The notes: generated by a model not told the origin, from the letters alone. A DNA stretch of 64,000 nt from Ascarosepion bandense (GCA_037127315.1 JBBBDQ010001288.1:77001-141000), one strand, 5' to 3'. Positions 21,756 through 33,115 are shown, counted from the first letter of the stretch. Numbers and translations: made by a program.

Positions 21756-21844
21756 CTTTAGGAGTAGTACAAATGGGTTAACAGTCCACTGTAGTAATTT
21801 GCTTTTTAGAAGCGTGCTCGATACTTAGTAGGGCAATATTTATG
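21351..21844. other. no feature recognised apart from (TA)n at 21728-21753
   Basis: AT-rich; the frame at 21475-21684 has no recognisable motif. Confidence 0.35.
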
Positions 21845-22455
21845 GTCAGTCAATTAAGTGCCATACGTGAACTACGTTTTGGGCGATCATGTCTCGAAAG
21901 AAACATGACTGACTGAGCAGAAGATTATCCCGCAGTAGCTTGCCATTGCTTTCTGTGGCAGACTGGTTGCCAGCCAAGGCTATAGAATCCAATCTGTCCT
22001 GCTATTTGACTCATAGCTAAAGGGGGAAGAGATATATTATATTATTAAGTAGTAATTAGTGGGAGATCAGTTTATTACTTCAAACAATAGAAAACAGAGC
22101 TCCCACTTTATGACCAGTAGAAGCCTTAATGATGATTCCAACTATCTTATTCACTCAGTCAGTTAAGTACCATACGTGATACACGCTTTGGGTGATTATG
22201 TCTTCAAAGAAACTTAACTGACAGGGCAGAAGATTATATCGCAGCAGGTTTCCATTGTATTCTGCAGTAGACTAGTTACCAGCCAAGGCTATAGAACCCA
22301 ATCTGTTCGGCTATTTAACCCATAAATGGAGAAAAGAAACGGATTAATACCTTTCCAAAGGGTATTTGTGCGTAAGTGAATGCTGGGAACTCAGCTGGAA
22401 TTCGAACTCGGCACCCCGATCTCTGGTTCCGAGCCGATATCTACAACGCACATCC
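21845..22455 (-). repeat. dimeric tRNA-derived SINE with hairpin linker
   Basis: Reversed dimer; linker arms TGGGAGATCAGTTTA and GAGCTCCCA near 22060-22105 are degraded. Both halves share AAAGAAAC in the conserved hairpin (usual AAAGAGAC) and an extra T in the TTTGGG run. Confidence 0.75.
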
Positions 22456-22599
22456 GAAATATTTATAGTAATATTTTTATTATGAGTGTTTATAATATAC
22501 ACCTCATGATGAGGTACTGAAAAGTTGCAACAAAACACGACCGCTCTTGTGTTGCAATCAACTATATATATATATTACTTTCCTGTTATGTTCAGGGTG

Positions 22600-22872
22600 G
22601 GGAGGTAACCTGTGAGGCAACAAATTTTTGTTCACCTCTGCTGTTAAATGACAACTTTTTGGGTTAATCACACTACAACTAACTCTTTTAGCTACTGGGT
22701 CATGTGTCTTCGAGCAAGTTTCTACCTCAGAAAACGAAATAAAATGCTAAAATCGAAACACCAATCACCTGAAGAAGGTCGGAGAGTAAAACGGCCGAAA
22801 CCTCGGGAATATGGCAACAACAATGCAAACAACAGTCCGAAAAATGTAAATAGTGTAAATAAGTACAATTAA
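22600..22872 (+). repeat. unclassified dispersed element, 3' part
   Basis: Contains CCTGAAGAAGGTCGG...CGGCCGAAACC, a small stem motif frequent near the ends of invertebrate retroelements, and a tail (CAGTCCGAAAAATGTAAATA) shared with 6145-6170. Confidence 0.4.
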
Positions 22873-22932
22873 CTAATCTCAGAAATATAGACGAGTACAG
22901 AATGTTAATGTCGGTTAAAGCCTCAAATAATA

Positions 22933-23070
22933 TTGAAGACTAAAGAAGACGGTAGAAATTTCGTGGTCGAGTCAAATTGTCTCATTGGTTTTGGAAATAA
23001 CTGTATAAATTATATCTGACAAAGAATAAACACTATACATATTCTAATTTTGAAATGGAAGACTTGGAAA
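22933..23070 (+). repeat. left direct repeat flanking the 49-bp satellite
   Basis: TTGAAGACTAAAGAAGAC through TTTCGTGGTCGAGTC and GAAATGGAAGACTTGGAAA matches 26488-26663. Confidence 0.8.
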
Positions 23071-23104
23071 GGGATTTTTAAAAAGAGTTAGCTTCTATCT
23101 GTAT

Positions 23105-26100
23105 TACAAGTCCTTATACCGAAACGTTCACCTTATTGATTAAATGACCCTCGTAAAAGTTCTTATACCGAAAATTCACTTTATTTATTGACGGACCCTA
23201 CTACAAGTCCTCATACCAAATAAATCACCTTATTTTTTGAATGATCCTCGGAGAAGCCCTTATACCGAAAGATTCACCTTATTTATTGAATTATACTCGT
23301 AGAAGTCGTTATACCGAAAAATTCACCTTTTTTATTGAATGACCCTCGTAGAAGTCCTTATACCGAAAGATTCACTTTATTTATTTAATGAACCTCGTAG
23401 AAGTCCTTATGCCGAAAGATTCACTTTATTTATTGAATGAACCTCTTGGAGAAGTCCTTATACCGAAAGATTCACCTTATTTATTGAATTACCCTCGTAG
23501 ATGTCCTTATACCGAAAAATGCACCTTATTTATTGAATGAACCTCGTAGAAATCCTTATACCGAAAAATCCACCATATTTATTGAATGACTCTCGTAGAA
23601 GTCCTTATACGGAAAGATTCACCTCATTTATGGAATTATCCTCATAGAAATCCTTTTACTGAAAAATTCACCATATTTATTGAATAACCCTCATAGAAGT
23701 CCTTATACGGAAAAATTCAACTTATTTATTGAATGACCCTCGTAGAAGCCCTTAAACCGAACAATTCACCATATTTATTGAATCATCCTCGTAGACGTCT
23801 TTATACCGAAAAATTCACCTTATTTATGGAATTATCCTCGTAGAATTTCTTTTACCGAAAAATCCACCATATATATTAATGTGCCACATGGAAGTCCTTA
23901 TACCGAAAAATTCATCTTATTTATTGAACGACCCCCGTAGAAGTCCTTACAGCGAAAAATCCACCATATTTATTGAATGATCCTCGGAGAAGTCCTTATA
24001 CCGAAAAATTCGCCTTATTTATTGAATTATCCTCGTACAATTCGTTATACCGAAAAATTCGCCTTATTTATTGAATGATCCTCGTAGATGTCGTTATACC
24101 GAAAATTTCACCTTATTTATTGAATGACCTTCATAGAAGTCCTTATACCGAAAAATTCACCTTATTTATTGAATAATCCTCGTAGAAGTCTTTATACCGA
24201 AAAATTCGCCTTATTTATTGAATTCCCCTCCTAAAAGTCCTTATACCGAAAAATTCACAATATTTATTGAATGACCCTCATAGAAGTTCTTATACCAAAA
24301 AATTCATCTTATTTATTGAATCACTCTTGTAGAAGTCCTTATACTGAAAAATTCGCCTCATTTGAATGACCCTTGTAAAAGTCCATTTACCTAAAAATTC
24401 ACCTTATTTATTGAATGACCCTCGTAGATGTCCTTATACCAAAAAATTCAACTTTTTTATTGAATGACCCTCGTATACGTCCTTATACCGAAAAATTCAC
24501 CTTATTTATTGAATGATCCTTGTAGAAGTCCTTATACCGAAAAATTCAACATATTTATTGAATGGCCCTCATAGAAGTCCTTATACCGAAAAATTCAACT
24601 TATTTATTGAATCATACACATCGAAGTCCTTATAACGTAAAATTCAACTTATTTATTGAATGACCCTCGTAGACGTCCTCATACCGAAAAATTCACCTTA
24701 TTTATTGAATGAAACTCATAGAAGTCCTGATACCGAAAAGTTCATCTTATTCATTGAATGATCCTCGTTGAAGTCTTCAGACGAAAAGATTGAACATATT
24801 TATTGAATGACACTCGTAGACGTACTGATACGTGAAGATTCACCTTATTTATTGAATGTCCTCCGGAGATGTCCTTATACCGACAAATTCACCTTATTTA
24901 TTGAATGACCCCCAGAGAAGTCCTCATATCGAAATATTCACCTTATTTATTGAATGACCCTGGTAGAATTCCTGACCCCGGAACATTCACCTTATTTATT
25001 GAATGACACTCGTACAAGTCCTTATACTGAAAAATTCACCTTTTTTATTGAATGACCCTCGGAGAAGTCCTTATACCGGAACATTCACCTTATTTATTGA
25101 ATGAACACCGTAGAAGTCCTTATACCAAAAAATTCACCTTGTTTATTGAATGAAACTCGGGGAAGTCCTTATACCGAAAGATTCACTTTATTTATTGAAT
25201 GACCCTCGTAGAAGTCCTTATAGCGGAACATTCACCTTATTTATTGAATGACACTCGGAGAGGTCCTTCTACCGAAAAATTCAACTTATTTATTGAATGA
25301 TACTCGTAGAAGTCCTTATACCGAAAAATTCACCTTTTTTATTGAATGACCCTCGTAGAAGTCCTTATACCGAAAAATTCACCTTATTTATTGAATGACC
25401 CTGGTAGAAGTCCTTATGCCGAAAAATTCGCCTTATTTATTGAATTATCCTCGTAGAAGTCCTTATACCGAAAAATTCACTTTATTTATTGAATGACCCT
25501 CGTGGAAGTCCTTATACCAAAAAATTCACCTTATTTAATGAATTAACTTCGTAGAAGTCCTTATACCGAAATATTCACCTTATTTATTGAATGACACTCG
25601 GAGAAGTACGTATACCGAAAAAATCAAATTATTTATTGAATGACCCTCGTAGACGTACTGATACGTGAAGATTCACCTTGTTTATTGAATGTCCTCCGGA
25701 GATGTCCTTATACCGATAAATTCACCATATTTATTGAATGACCCTCAGAGAAGTCCTCATACCGAAAAATTCACCTTATTTATTGATTGACCCTCGTAGA
25801 AGTCCTTACACCGGAACATTCACCTTATTTATTGAATGACACTCGTACAAGTCCTTATACCGAAAAATTCACCTTTTTTATTGAATGACCCTCGTAGAAG
25901 TCCTTATACCGGAACATTCACCTTATTTATTGAATGACCACCGTCGAAGTCCTTATACCAAAAAATTCACCTTATTTATTGAATGAAACTCGGAGAAGTC
26001 CTTATACCGAAAGATTCACTTTATTTATTGAATGACCCTCGTAGAAGTCCTTGTAGCGGAACATTCACCTTATTTATTGAATGACACTCGGAGAAGTCCT

Positions 26101-26483
26101 TCTACCGAAAAACTCAACTTATTTATTGAATGACACTCGTAGAAGTCCTTATACCGAAAAATTCAACTTATTTATTGAATGACCTTCGTAGAAGTCCTTA
26201 TACCGGAACATTCACCTTATTTATTGAATGACCCTCGTGGAAGTCCTTATACCAAAAAATTCACCTTATTTAATGAATTAACTTCGTAGAAGTCCTTATA
26301 CCGAAAAATTCACCTTATTTATTGAATGATCCTCGTCGAAGTCCGTATACCGAAAAATTCACCTTATTTATTGAATGACCCTCGGAGACGTCCTTATACC
26401 GAAAAATACACTTTATTTATTGAATTAGATTCGTAGAAGACCTTGTACCGAAAAATTCGCTTCATTTATTGAATGACCCTTGT
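23105..26483. repeat. 49-bp satellite array, about 69 units, 17-unit higher-order repeat
   Basis: Unit pattern: CCCTCGTAGAAGTCCTTATA, CCGAAAAATTCACC, TTATTTATTGAATGA. Marker variants show an exact 833-bp step (17 x 49): CGTACTGATACGTGAAGATT at 24821 and 25654; GAATGACACTCGTACAAGTC at 25001 and 25834; GTCCTTCTACC at 25263 and 26096. A later marker (TTATTTAATGAATTAACTTC) steps 735 bp, so two units are missing in the second block. No open frame spans units. Confidence 0.92.
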
Positions 26484-26487
26484 AATG

Positions 26488-26663
26488 TTGAAGACTAAAC
26501 AAAGACAGCAAAGGTTTCGTGGTCGACTCATATTGTCAAAAAGACTGCAAAGGTTTCGTGGTCGAGTCATATTGTCACATTGCTTTTGGAAATTCTCTGT
26601 ATTCATTATATTTGACAAAAATAAACTCTATATATATGCTATTTATGAAATGGAAGACTTGGA
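26488..26663 (+). repeat. right direct repeat flanking the 49-bp satellite
   Basis: Same sequence as 22933-23070 but with an internal tandem duplication of the GCAAAGGTTTCGTGGTCGA segment (about 38 bp). Confidence 0.8.
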
Positions 26664-26859
26664 AATGAAAAAAAAATTTAGCCTATCACATAAAGGATTC
26701 GACAATCTAATATATATGATAATGAGAACGGTAATATTAGATGTTTGCTTATATGGTATTTGTTGACATAGCACCCTTTTGAAATTTAGAAATTCTTTCT
26801 CTGGAACAATTATTTAGGAGAACATGTTTCTTAATTTCAACTAATCCTCAATAGCTAAT

Positions 26860-27490
26860 TCCACTGCTAGGAAGTTTGGGTCATTGTGTCGGGCCAGGAT
26901 GTTTTTTGTTTTTTTGTTTTTTTGCCAGGATCCATCCTGAACATATACAAATCAACCATCCGTCCGTGCATGGAGTACTGCTGTCACATATGGTCAGTCG
27001 CACCCGCTGTTCATCTCAGTGTTCTTAACAGGCTCTAAAGGAGTATCAGTAATGTGATAGGTACCGAATTGGCGACTCGACTCCAGTCACTTCTTCACTT
27101 TGATGGCTTCTGCTCCAACGAACTTAAGTCACTGTTGCCCATTCACAGTTAGATCAAACAAATGCAAACGACAATTCTACTCCTTCAGCTTCTTTTCTCG
27201 CACTCCCCGCCTGTAGAACACGTTTCCATATTCTTGCTTTCCTGGCGGCTACAACCTCCAGGTATTTAAATGCAATGTCAATATCCATCACTTTACTCTA
27301 GTTCGTTCTGCACCACTCTGTACAACTCCTTTCTCTCCACCTTTTCAACTGTCATCACACCTGTATTCCCATCCTTAAATACTTCGTCTTTGTCTTTACT
27401 GTCCTCCTATCTAATCTTTTTATTCTTATGTAGACCCCTGCACATCAGTGGCGTTACCTACTTGCTTGGGGTGATGTGATTAATAAAAAA
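26860..27490 (+). pseudogene. Jockey/CR1-like LINE, C-terminus and 3' end
   Basis: Relics of STIRPCMEYCCHIWS at about 26955, an NVIGTELATRLQSLLH block, HRRXXXFDGFCSNELKSL, RRLYSFSFFSRTPRL and NVHILAFLAATTSRYLNAMSI-like end, then the family 3' end (CCCCTGCACATCAGTGGCGT, GGGGTGATGTGATTAA). Stops and an insertion of T-rich sequence near 26900 show it is dead. Confidence 0.65.
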
Positions 27491-27754
27491 TTATTGATCT
27501 TTCCAGTTTAGATAAGGGCGTCCTTTATTGCTTTCAGTTTAAAATGAGTGTGAAATATCAACGTATATATTATGCCATTTTTTTCTTCTCGAATTAAACG
27601 ATCGGTTCCCTTTCCGCTCTTCCTACTATGTTGGATTCATTAATTAGCTTTTTACGCCTTATCAAGCCTTTTCAGATTATTTAAAGTCAGGAAATATTTT
27701 TAGTTGGGAAGAATGTTTGCCGATAATAATGGTTTTGGAATGCAATTCTTATTA
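27491..27754. other. no feature recognised
   Basis: Apparently single-copy sequence. Confidence 0.3.
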
Positions 27755-28005
27755 ATGAACCCATAACTGGATCATTCATAGGTGGATTCATACCTTTCTC
27801 AGGGGTATTGCGCGTAAGTGAATTTAACGAACACAGCGGGAATTGGAATTCGACTCTCCGATAAACAATTCCGTGCCTTTATTCATTACTAACCCATACA
27901 TCCCAAATTATGGCACCTGATATTGACAAATAGTCACCTGTCAAGGTACAGATCAGGCACAACGTTGTTTAACTTTAGTGATGGTGATGGAACCGATGTT
28001 TTATC
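27755..28005 (-). repeat. degraded 5S/tRNA SINE
   Basis: Reversed. The SINE middle and head (CCCATAACTGG, GGAATTGGAATTCGACTC) are followed by a decayed 5S part: GGCACCTGATATTG, ATCAGGCACAACGTTG and TGATGGAACCGATG line up with the 5S head at 28911-29020. Confidence 0.6.
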
Positions 28006-28087
28006 GTAATGTTAGTTGGTTGTTTTGTTTTTATGTCATATCAAACACGGCTGGTCAGTTATTGCCAACTAAATGTTATTTTTTTAT

Positions 28088-28620
28088 TACTGGTTACGCG
28101 CAAATGCCCTTGGGAAAGGTATTAACCCGTCTCTTCCTTCCAGTTATGGGTTCAATAACAAGACAGATTGGATACTATAGCCTTGGCTGGAAACCTGCCT
28201 ACCGCAGAAAGCACTGGAAACCTACTGCGGGATAGTCTTTTGCCCAGTCAGTCATGTCTCTTTCGAGACATGATCGCCCAAGCGTGTTTCACGATGGCAC
28301 TTAACTGACTGACTGAATATAATAGTTGGAAACACGTTTAAGGCTTCTACTGGTCATACAGTGGGGGATCAGTTTTATATTGTTATGAAGTAATAAGCTG
28401 ATCACCCTTTAATTACTACTTAATAATCTAATACATAACTTCCCCATCTAGCTATAAGACAAATAACAGGACAGATTGCATTCTATAGCCTTGGCTGGCA
28501 ACCAGTCTACCGCAGAAAGCACTGGAACCCTACTGCGGGATAATCTTTTGCCCAGTCAGTCATATCTCTTTCGAGACATGACCGCCTAAGCGTGTTTCAC
28601 GTATGGCACTTAACTGACTG
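28088..28620 (+). repeat. dimeric tRNA-derived SINE, head missing
   Basis: Starts in the middle part (TTACGCGCAAATGCC). Linker arms GTGGGGGATCAGTTTTA and a shortened TGATCACCC lie near 28362-28408. Both halves share GCACTGGAA (usual GCAATGGCAA), CTTTTGCCCAG and CGTGTTTCACG. Confidence 0.8.
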
Positions 28621-28621
28621 G

Positions 28622-29020
28622 CATTTTTCTTTCAAAAGTTTTATTGTTGTTTTTATATAAGATTTTGTCTAGTAATACTTTTTTCTTTTCGTGTATCAAG
28701 ATTCATTGGGATATTTTTTTTAAGGGCAGGGTCCCGAAGTCCTATCCTGTTATTTAACCCATAACTGGAAGGAAGGAACGGATTAATACCTTTCCCAAGG
28801 GTACCAGTGCTTAAGTGAATGCAGGGTATTCAACTGGAATTCGAATTCGGCTCACCGATTTCTCTTTCCGAGCCGATATCCACTGCACCACAACGCACAT
28901 CCGTCACTAAACGCTTACAGCACCTGGTATTCCCACGTGGCCACCCATTTAAGTAATGACCAGGCTCAACGTTGCTGATCGAGCGAGAACCGATATATTC
29001 AAACTGATATGGCCGTACGT
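28622..29020 (-). repeat. complete chimeric 5S/tRNA SINE
   Basis: Reversed. 5S-like head at 28911-29020 (GTGGCCACCCATTTAAGTAATGACC... in this orientation), tRNA-like head at 28845-28905, GGATTAATACC middle and the family tail (AAGGGCAGGGTCC, GTATCAAGATTCATTGGG). About 400 bp; the best reference copy for this family in the window. Confidence 0.8.
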
Positions 29021-29089
29021 CTTATCGTAATGTAGTCATAAGCTCTCCTGTTATCATGTGCATTTACAGATCTGGCGGATGCCATATAT

Positions 29090-29300
29090 GGGGAAGAACT
29101 GTTCAGTCTTCATTTTACGTTCTTATTGATTCCAAAAGCTTCCCGCATCGTTGCAGAAGACTCATTATTCTCTACCCTGCAATATCTTTCTCATGCAACA
29201 TCGCAAGTCTCTCGTCTATCGCTATTCCCATGAAAACTCTTCAGAAGAGCTACATTCCTTAGTCTCACAAGTCGAAACTTCACGCCTAAGACTCGCCATG
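29090..29300 (+). pseudogene. LINE C-terminal relic
   Basis: SFPHRCRRLIILYPAISFSCN resembles the block at 6948 (CSNELFFTLRALHYSCN) and lies in the same order relative to a following serine-rich part. Weak. Confidence 0.3.
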
Positions 29301-29489
29301 CCATGCACATTGTAGCAAACCACTGTCATCTGCATTCTGCTTCACATTGGGGAAATTCACGATCCATTCCAGCAACTTCTTCTCAAGAACCGCTGTTTTG
29401 TGAAACCAACACCGAAGAAAAAGCTTCTCCGATCACTAGAATCTTAAACTTCAAATTTAGGATCAGCATTTATTTTCCCCACATCTAAA

Positions 29490-29515
29490 TCTGAACTTAT
29501 TTGTAAATTGAACTT

Positions 29516-29546
<31 letters not shown>

Positions 29547-29823
29547 CTCTGTGTATGTGTGTCCGTTACCTATAGACTCCGAAACGGCTGAACAGATTTT
29601 CTTGAAAATTTACATAGTTGTACTATAAGCGGTTGCGAGTGTTCTTAGCTAGATTTTGTGTCGAGGTACCCCCGATAAATACTGAAAATCGATAATCGAA
29701 AGAATCGGGGTATAGAAGGAATGGTCCGATTTTAATCAAATTTGACACACTCATAGACAAAGACATAAGAAACGATATTCAGAAGTTTCAAGGTTGCAGT
29801 TCTTACAATAATGCAGAAAATCG

Positions 29824-29882
<59 letters not shown>

Positions 29883-30266
29883 CAATATGTTTGTGTGTGT
29901 GTCTGTTTATCAGCCTGTATGTCTGTATTTCTTCAGCACTTTTAGTTTAGTTTTTGCTTCTAGTTTGGCTTTAAGTAGGTATAATTGTAGTCCTTTGTCT
30001 CAGCCATGATACCATTTACCCAGAAGACTTATTTAGCTTTTAAAATTCAGTTTACGACGAAAAAAACGTTTTTGATATCGATACCAGAAAATCAAAATTT
30101 GACTTACATCCATTCATTTTTCTTTCAGTCTACGGTTTCACTTTAGCTGGAAACAACTATTGCTTTTTAGTCTTTCGTGCCAACGTCCAAAGAGTCTGAG
30201 CTCCAGGACCATGGATTAGTTTTAAAGCTTTTATTACACCCGAGCAACGCCGGGCTATACTGCTAG
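29490..30266 (+). mobile_element. full-length Helitron-like element (777 bp)
   Basis: From TCTGAACTTATTTGTAAATT to CCGGGCTATACTGCTAG, with (GT)n at 29519, the CCGAAACGGCTGAACAGAT block, an inner (TA)n at 29826-29880, a second GT tract and the CCATTCATTTTTCTTTCAG block. The 3' neighbour is G rather than T. No coding frame; non-autonomous. Confidence 0.8.
29826..29880. repeat. (TA)n microsatellite inside the Helitron-like element
   Basis: About 27 pure TA units at the position where all long family members have TA repeats. Confidence 0.95.
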
Positions 30267-30977
30267 GATCCCCATAAACTGTGCTTTTTAAATTGTGGGA
30301 CTCTACCACAAGTAGTCCTTAGAACTTATAGTGGGTGAACATTATTGTTATAAAAAGGAATATGCATTTTATTGTTTTTTTTTTTATTTGGCACGTATTC
30401 AGGTCACAGTTAAAAACAATAATATCACTGTTAGCCATACACTGCATCCCTGACTGTCTCCTGCAAGTTCCGCCTATGTCGTGTCACCGGACCCAAATGG
30501 AATGGGAAGAGAGATTGAGGCTGACGACCACATGCAAATCTTCTTCAATTAAATTCAATTAGGGCGCAAGTCGTGACTACTACCTAGAAGTCGTGGTCTT
30601 TCTCGCCTGCAAGAGACGATCATCATGTTGAATACTCTTAATGTATTTGCGATTTCAGTAATTTGAGACAGTTCTTTCTTGGTAATTCTGTAGCGTCAGT
30701 CCACGGGATTCGAAGAATTATGGCTCATTCTAAAATGTCTTTTCTCTCGAAGACATTTTCACTCTTTGATTTTAGAACGCAGTTGTATACAGCTTACAGT
30801 TTAGTTATGTCTTTGTGTGTTTGGCGCTATGCATGATAACCATAGGAAAATCTTGATCTGACGAGGCTATTTAAAAACATTGCCTCGTTCGTACGTTTGA
30901 AGGGCTGTTGGTTCCAGCCTGCCGTAATGAGTACTAAATCTCCTCTCCCCAAATTTATAGACACAGCATATAAATCT
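30267..30977. other. no feature recognised
   Basis: No motif in the short frames. No recurrence in the window was noticed. Confidence 0.35.
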
Positions 30978-31797
30978 GATGTGCGTTGTGGTGCATTGGA
31001 TATCGGCTCGGAACGAGAAATCGGGGAGCCGAGTTCGAATTCCAGCTGAACTCCTTACATTCACTTACGCGCAAATATCATTGGGAAAGGTATTAATCCT
31101 ACTATTCCTTCCAGTTATGGGTTAAATAACAGGACAGATTGGGTTCTATAGCCTTGGTCAGCAACCAGTCTACCGCAGAAAGCCAATGGCAACCTACTGC
31201 GGGATAATATTCTGCCCAGTCAGTCATGCCTCTTTCGAGACAAATCGGCGGAACCGAGTTTGAATTCAGGTTGAATTCTACGCATTCACTTACGCACAAA
31301 TACTCTTGGGAAATATATTAATCCACTTCCCTTTAGTTATGGGTTAAATAATAGAACAGATTAGGTTCTATAGCTTTGACTGGCAACCAGTCTACCGGAG
31401 AAAGCAATGGCAAACTACGGCGGGATAATCTTCTGCCCAGTCAGTCATCTCTCTTTCGAGACATGATCGCCCAAAGCGTGTATCTCGTATGGCACTTAAC
31501 TGAAAGTATACAGTGAAAAATAGGAAGCCTGTTCATATTCCGAGTTCGAATTCCAGTTGAATTCGTTGCATTCACTTCGGCACAAATACGCTTGGGAAAG
31601 TTGTTAATCCGTCTCTTCCCTCCAGTTATGGGTTAAATAACGGGACAGACTGAGTTCTATAACCTTGGTTGGCAACCAGTCTACCGCAGAAAGCAATGGC
31701 AACATACTTCAGGATAATCTTCTGCCCAGTCAGTCATGTCTCTTTCGAGACATGATCGCCTAAATCGTGTATCACGTATGGCACTTAACTGAGTGAT
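30978..31797 (+). repeat. three head-to-tail tRNA-derived SINEs
   Basis: Copy 1 30978-31240 (full head, stops inside the hairpin at TTTCGAGACA); copy 2 31241-31504 begins AATCGGCGGAACCGAGTTTG; copy 3 about 31540-31797 begins TTCCGAGTTCGAATTCC. Copies 2 and 3 lack box A. The joins are between non-corresponding points, so this is serial insertion or template switching, not a simple tandem duplication. Confidence 0.8.
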
Positions 31798-31834
31798 ATA
31801 CGAAAAACCGTAAAAGTGTGGTTTTTTTTTCTTC

Positions 31835-32330
31835 CTGTTTTTAATCATTTCACCCGAACCAAATTTATAAAACCATTGAAAGTTAAGGGGTTACATAGCG
31901 TTAGATAATATGAAAAACTGATGTTAGGGATGGGGAACAATACAAGAAAAAGAATTAAGAATAGAAAAAATGACAATTCACTTTTCCATTTAAATTTTTT
32001 GCTGATCAAAATTGATTGGGACACGGGATCTAGGAACGGAGTTCCACAGGCGAGAAATGTAGACTTTCCAGTGGCTTCAATGTACTTTTTACTTTTTCAT
32101 GTCAGCTGAAAACATTTATTCTGCGAAAGCGAAATGAGTCATGGAAAGTAAAATAGGTTCTCTCAGACGATTAAAAGAGGGCAGTTTCGTTTTTAAGGCG
32201 TTAAATTAGTAAACTTCCCCTTCTTTTATTTAACAACAGATTGAAGATCATTTTTTAAGATCGGCAGCCAGTTTGGTTTTATCAAACCAATCAAAATTAC
32301 TATCAAGACAGGATTGAATATTAGAGCCAT
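31835..32330 (-). pseudogene. Jockey/CR1-like LINE fragment, opposed to the next copy
   Basis: Reversed: 3' end (TTTTTAATCATTTCACCCG at 31840), then GGAACGGAGTTCCACAGGCG near 32036 (WNSV end of pol), then a part reading YADGSNIQSCLDSNFDWF with a mutated YADD. Long deletions lie between. Confidence 0.55.
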
Positions 32331-32339
32331 CTGCATACC

Positions 32340-33112
32340 GAGTTGAGAAGGTCATTTATAAACACTTGTAACGCAAATGGAATGACTATATCGAATCCAT
32401 TGCCAAATCTGCTGTCATGAAAGTCAGCTTCCTGTGCAGGGCCCGGAAGTTTTTCCCACCTGAATCTATTCTGCACATATACAAATCTACCATCCGCCCG
32501 TGTATTGAATATTGCTGCCATATCTGGTCCGGTGCCCCTGCTGCTCTCCTTGGGTTTCTTGACAAAATACAAAGGAGTATCTGTAACGTGGTTGATACTG
32601 ACTTGGCAGACCGGCTTCAGCCGCTCTCTCACCGGCGTGATGTGGCTTCCCTGTGCCTCTTCTACAAGTACTTTCATGGCTACTGCTCCGATGAGCTTAG
32701 ATCACTGGTGCCGCCTAAGCACGAATTTACACGAGATACTAGATTAGCAACTAGGTCTCACCCTTTTACAGTTAAACAAATAAGATGCAATCGTAAATTC
32801 TACTCCAACAGCTTCTTTTCTCGCGCTTCCCGCCTGTGGAACTCCCTTCCACAACTCTGCTTTCCCGACAGTTACAATCTCCAGGTGTTTAAATGTAGGG
32901 TCAATAGACACCTCCTATCACACTAACTCCCAATTATTCTCAGAACACTCTCATCTACCCAACCCTCATTCTCGGTATCCTTACCCGCCTATCACCCACC
33001 CTCTGACATTTCCTATATTTAATCATCCTTTCTCCACTCTACGTAGCCCCCTGCGCAGTAGTGGCAGTGACATGCCTTGCTCGGGGTGAAACGCTTATAA
33101 AAAAACAAAAAA
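32340..33112 (+). pseudogene. Jockey/CR1-like LINE, pol C-terminus and 3' end
   Basis: The frame 32417-32926 (169 codons) is the longest uninterrupted LINE frame of this type here: [92 protein letters not shown] and FKCRVNRHLLSH, then stop. This is the region after the RT palm. The 3' UTR ends in the family pattern GCCTTGCTCGGGGTGAAACG plus A-rich tail at about 33110. RT and endonuclease parts are missing: 5' truncated. Confidence 0.75.
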
Positions 33113-33115
33113 CAA

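Noticed and set aside
22769..22801. Hammerhead-like CTGAAGA...GAAAC motif
   Set aside because: An extra base sits before stem II and no stem III or stem I can be drawn.
23105..26483. Regular 49-bp repeats considered as a CRISPR-like array
   Set aside because: Units adjoin without unique spacers and the setting is animal repeat DNA, so it is a satellite.
32321..32677. 118-codon minus-strand frame
   Set aside because: Shadow of the LINE pol frame on the plus strand.
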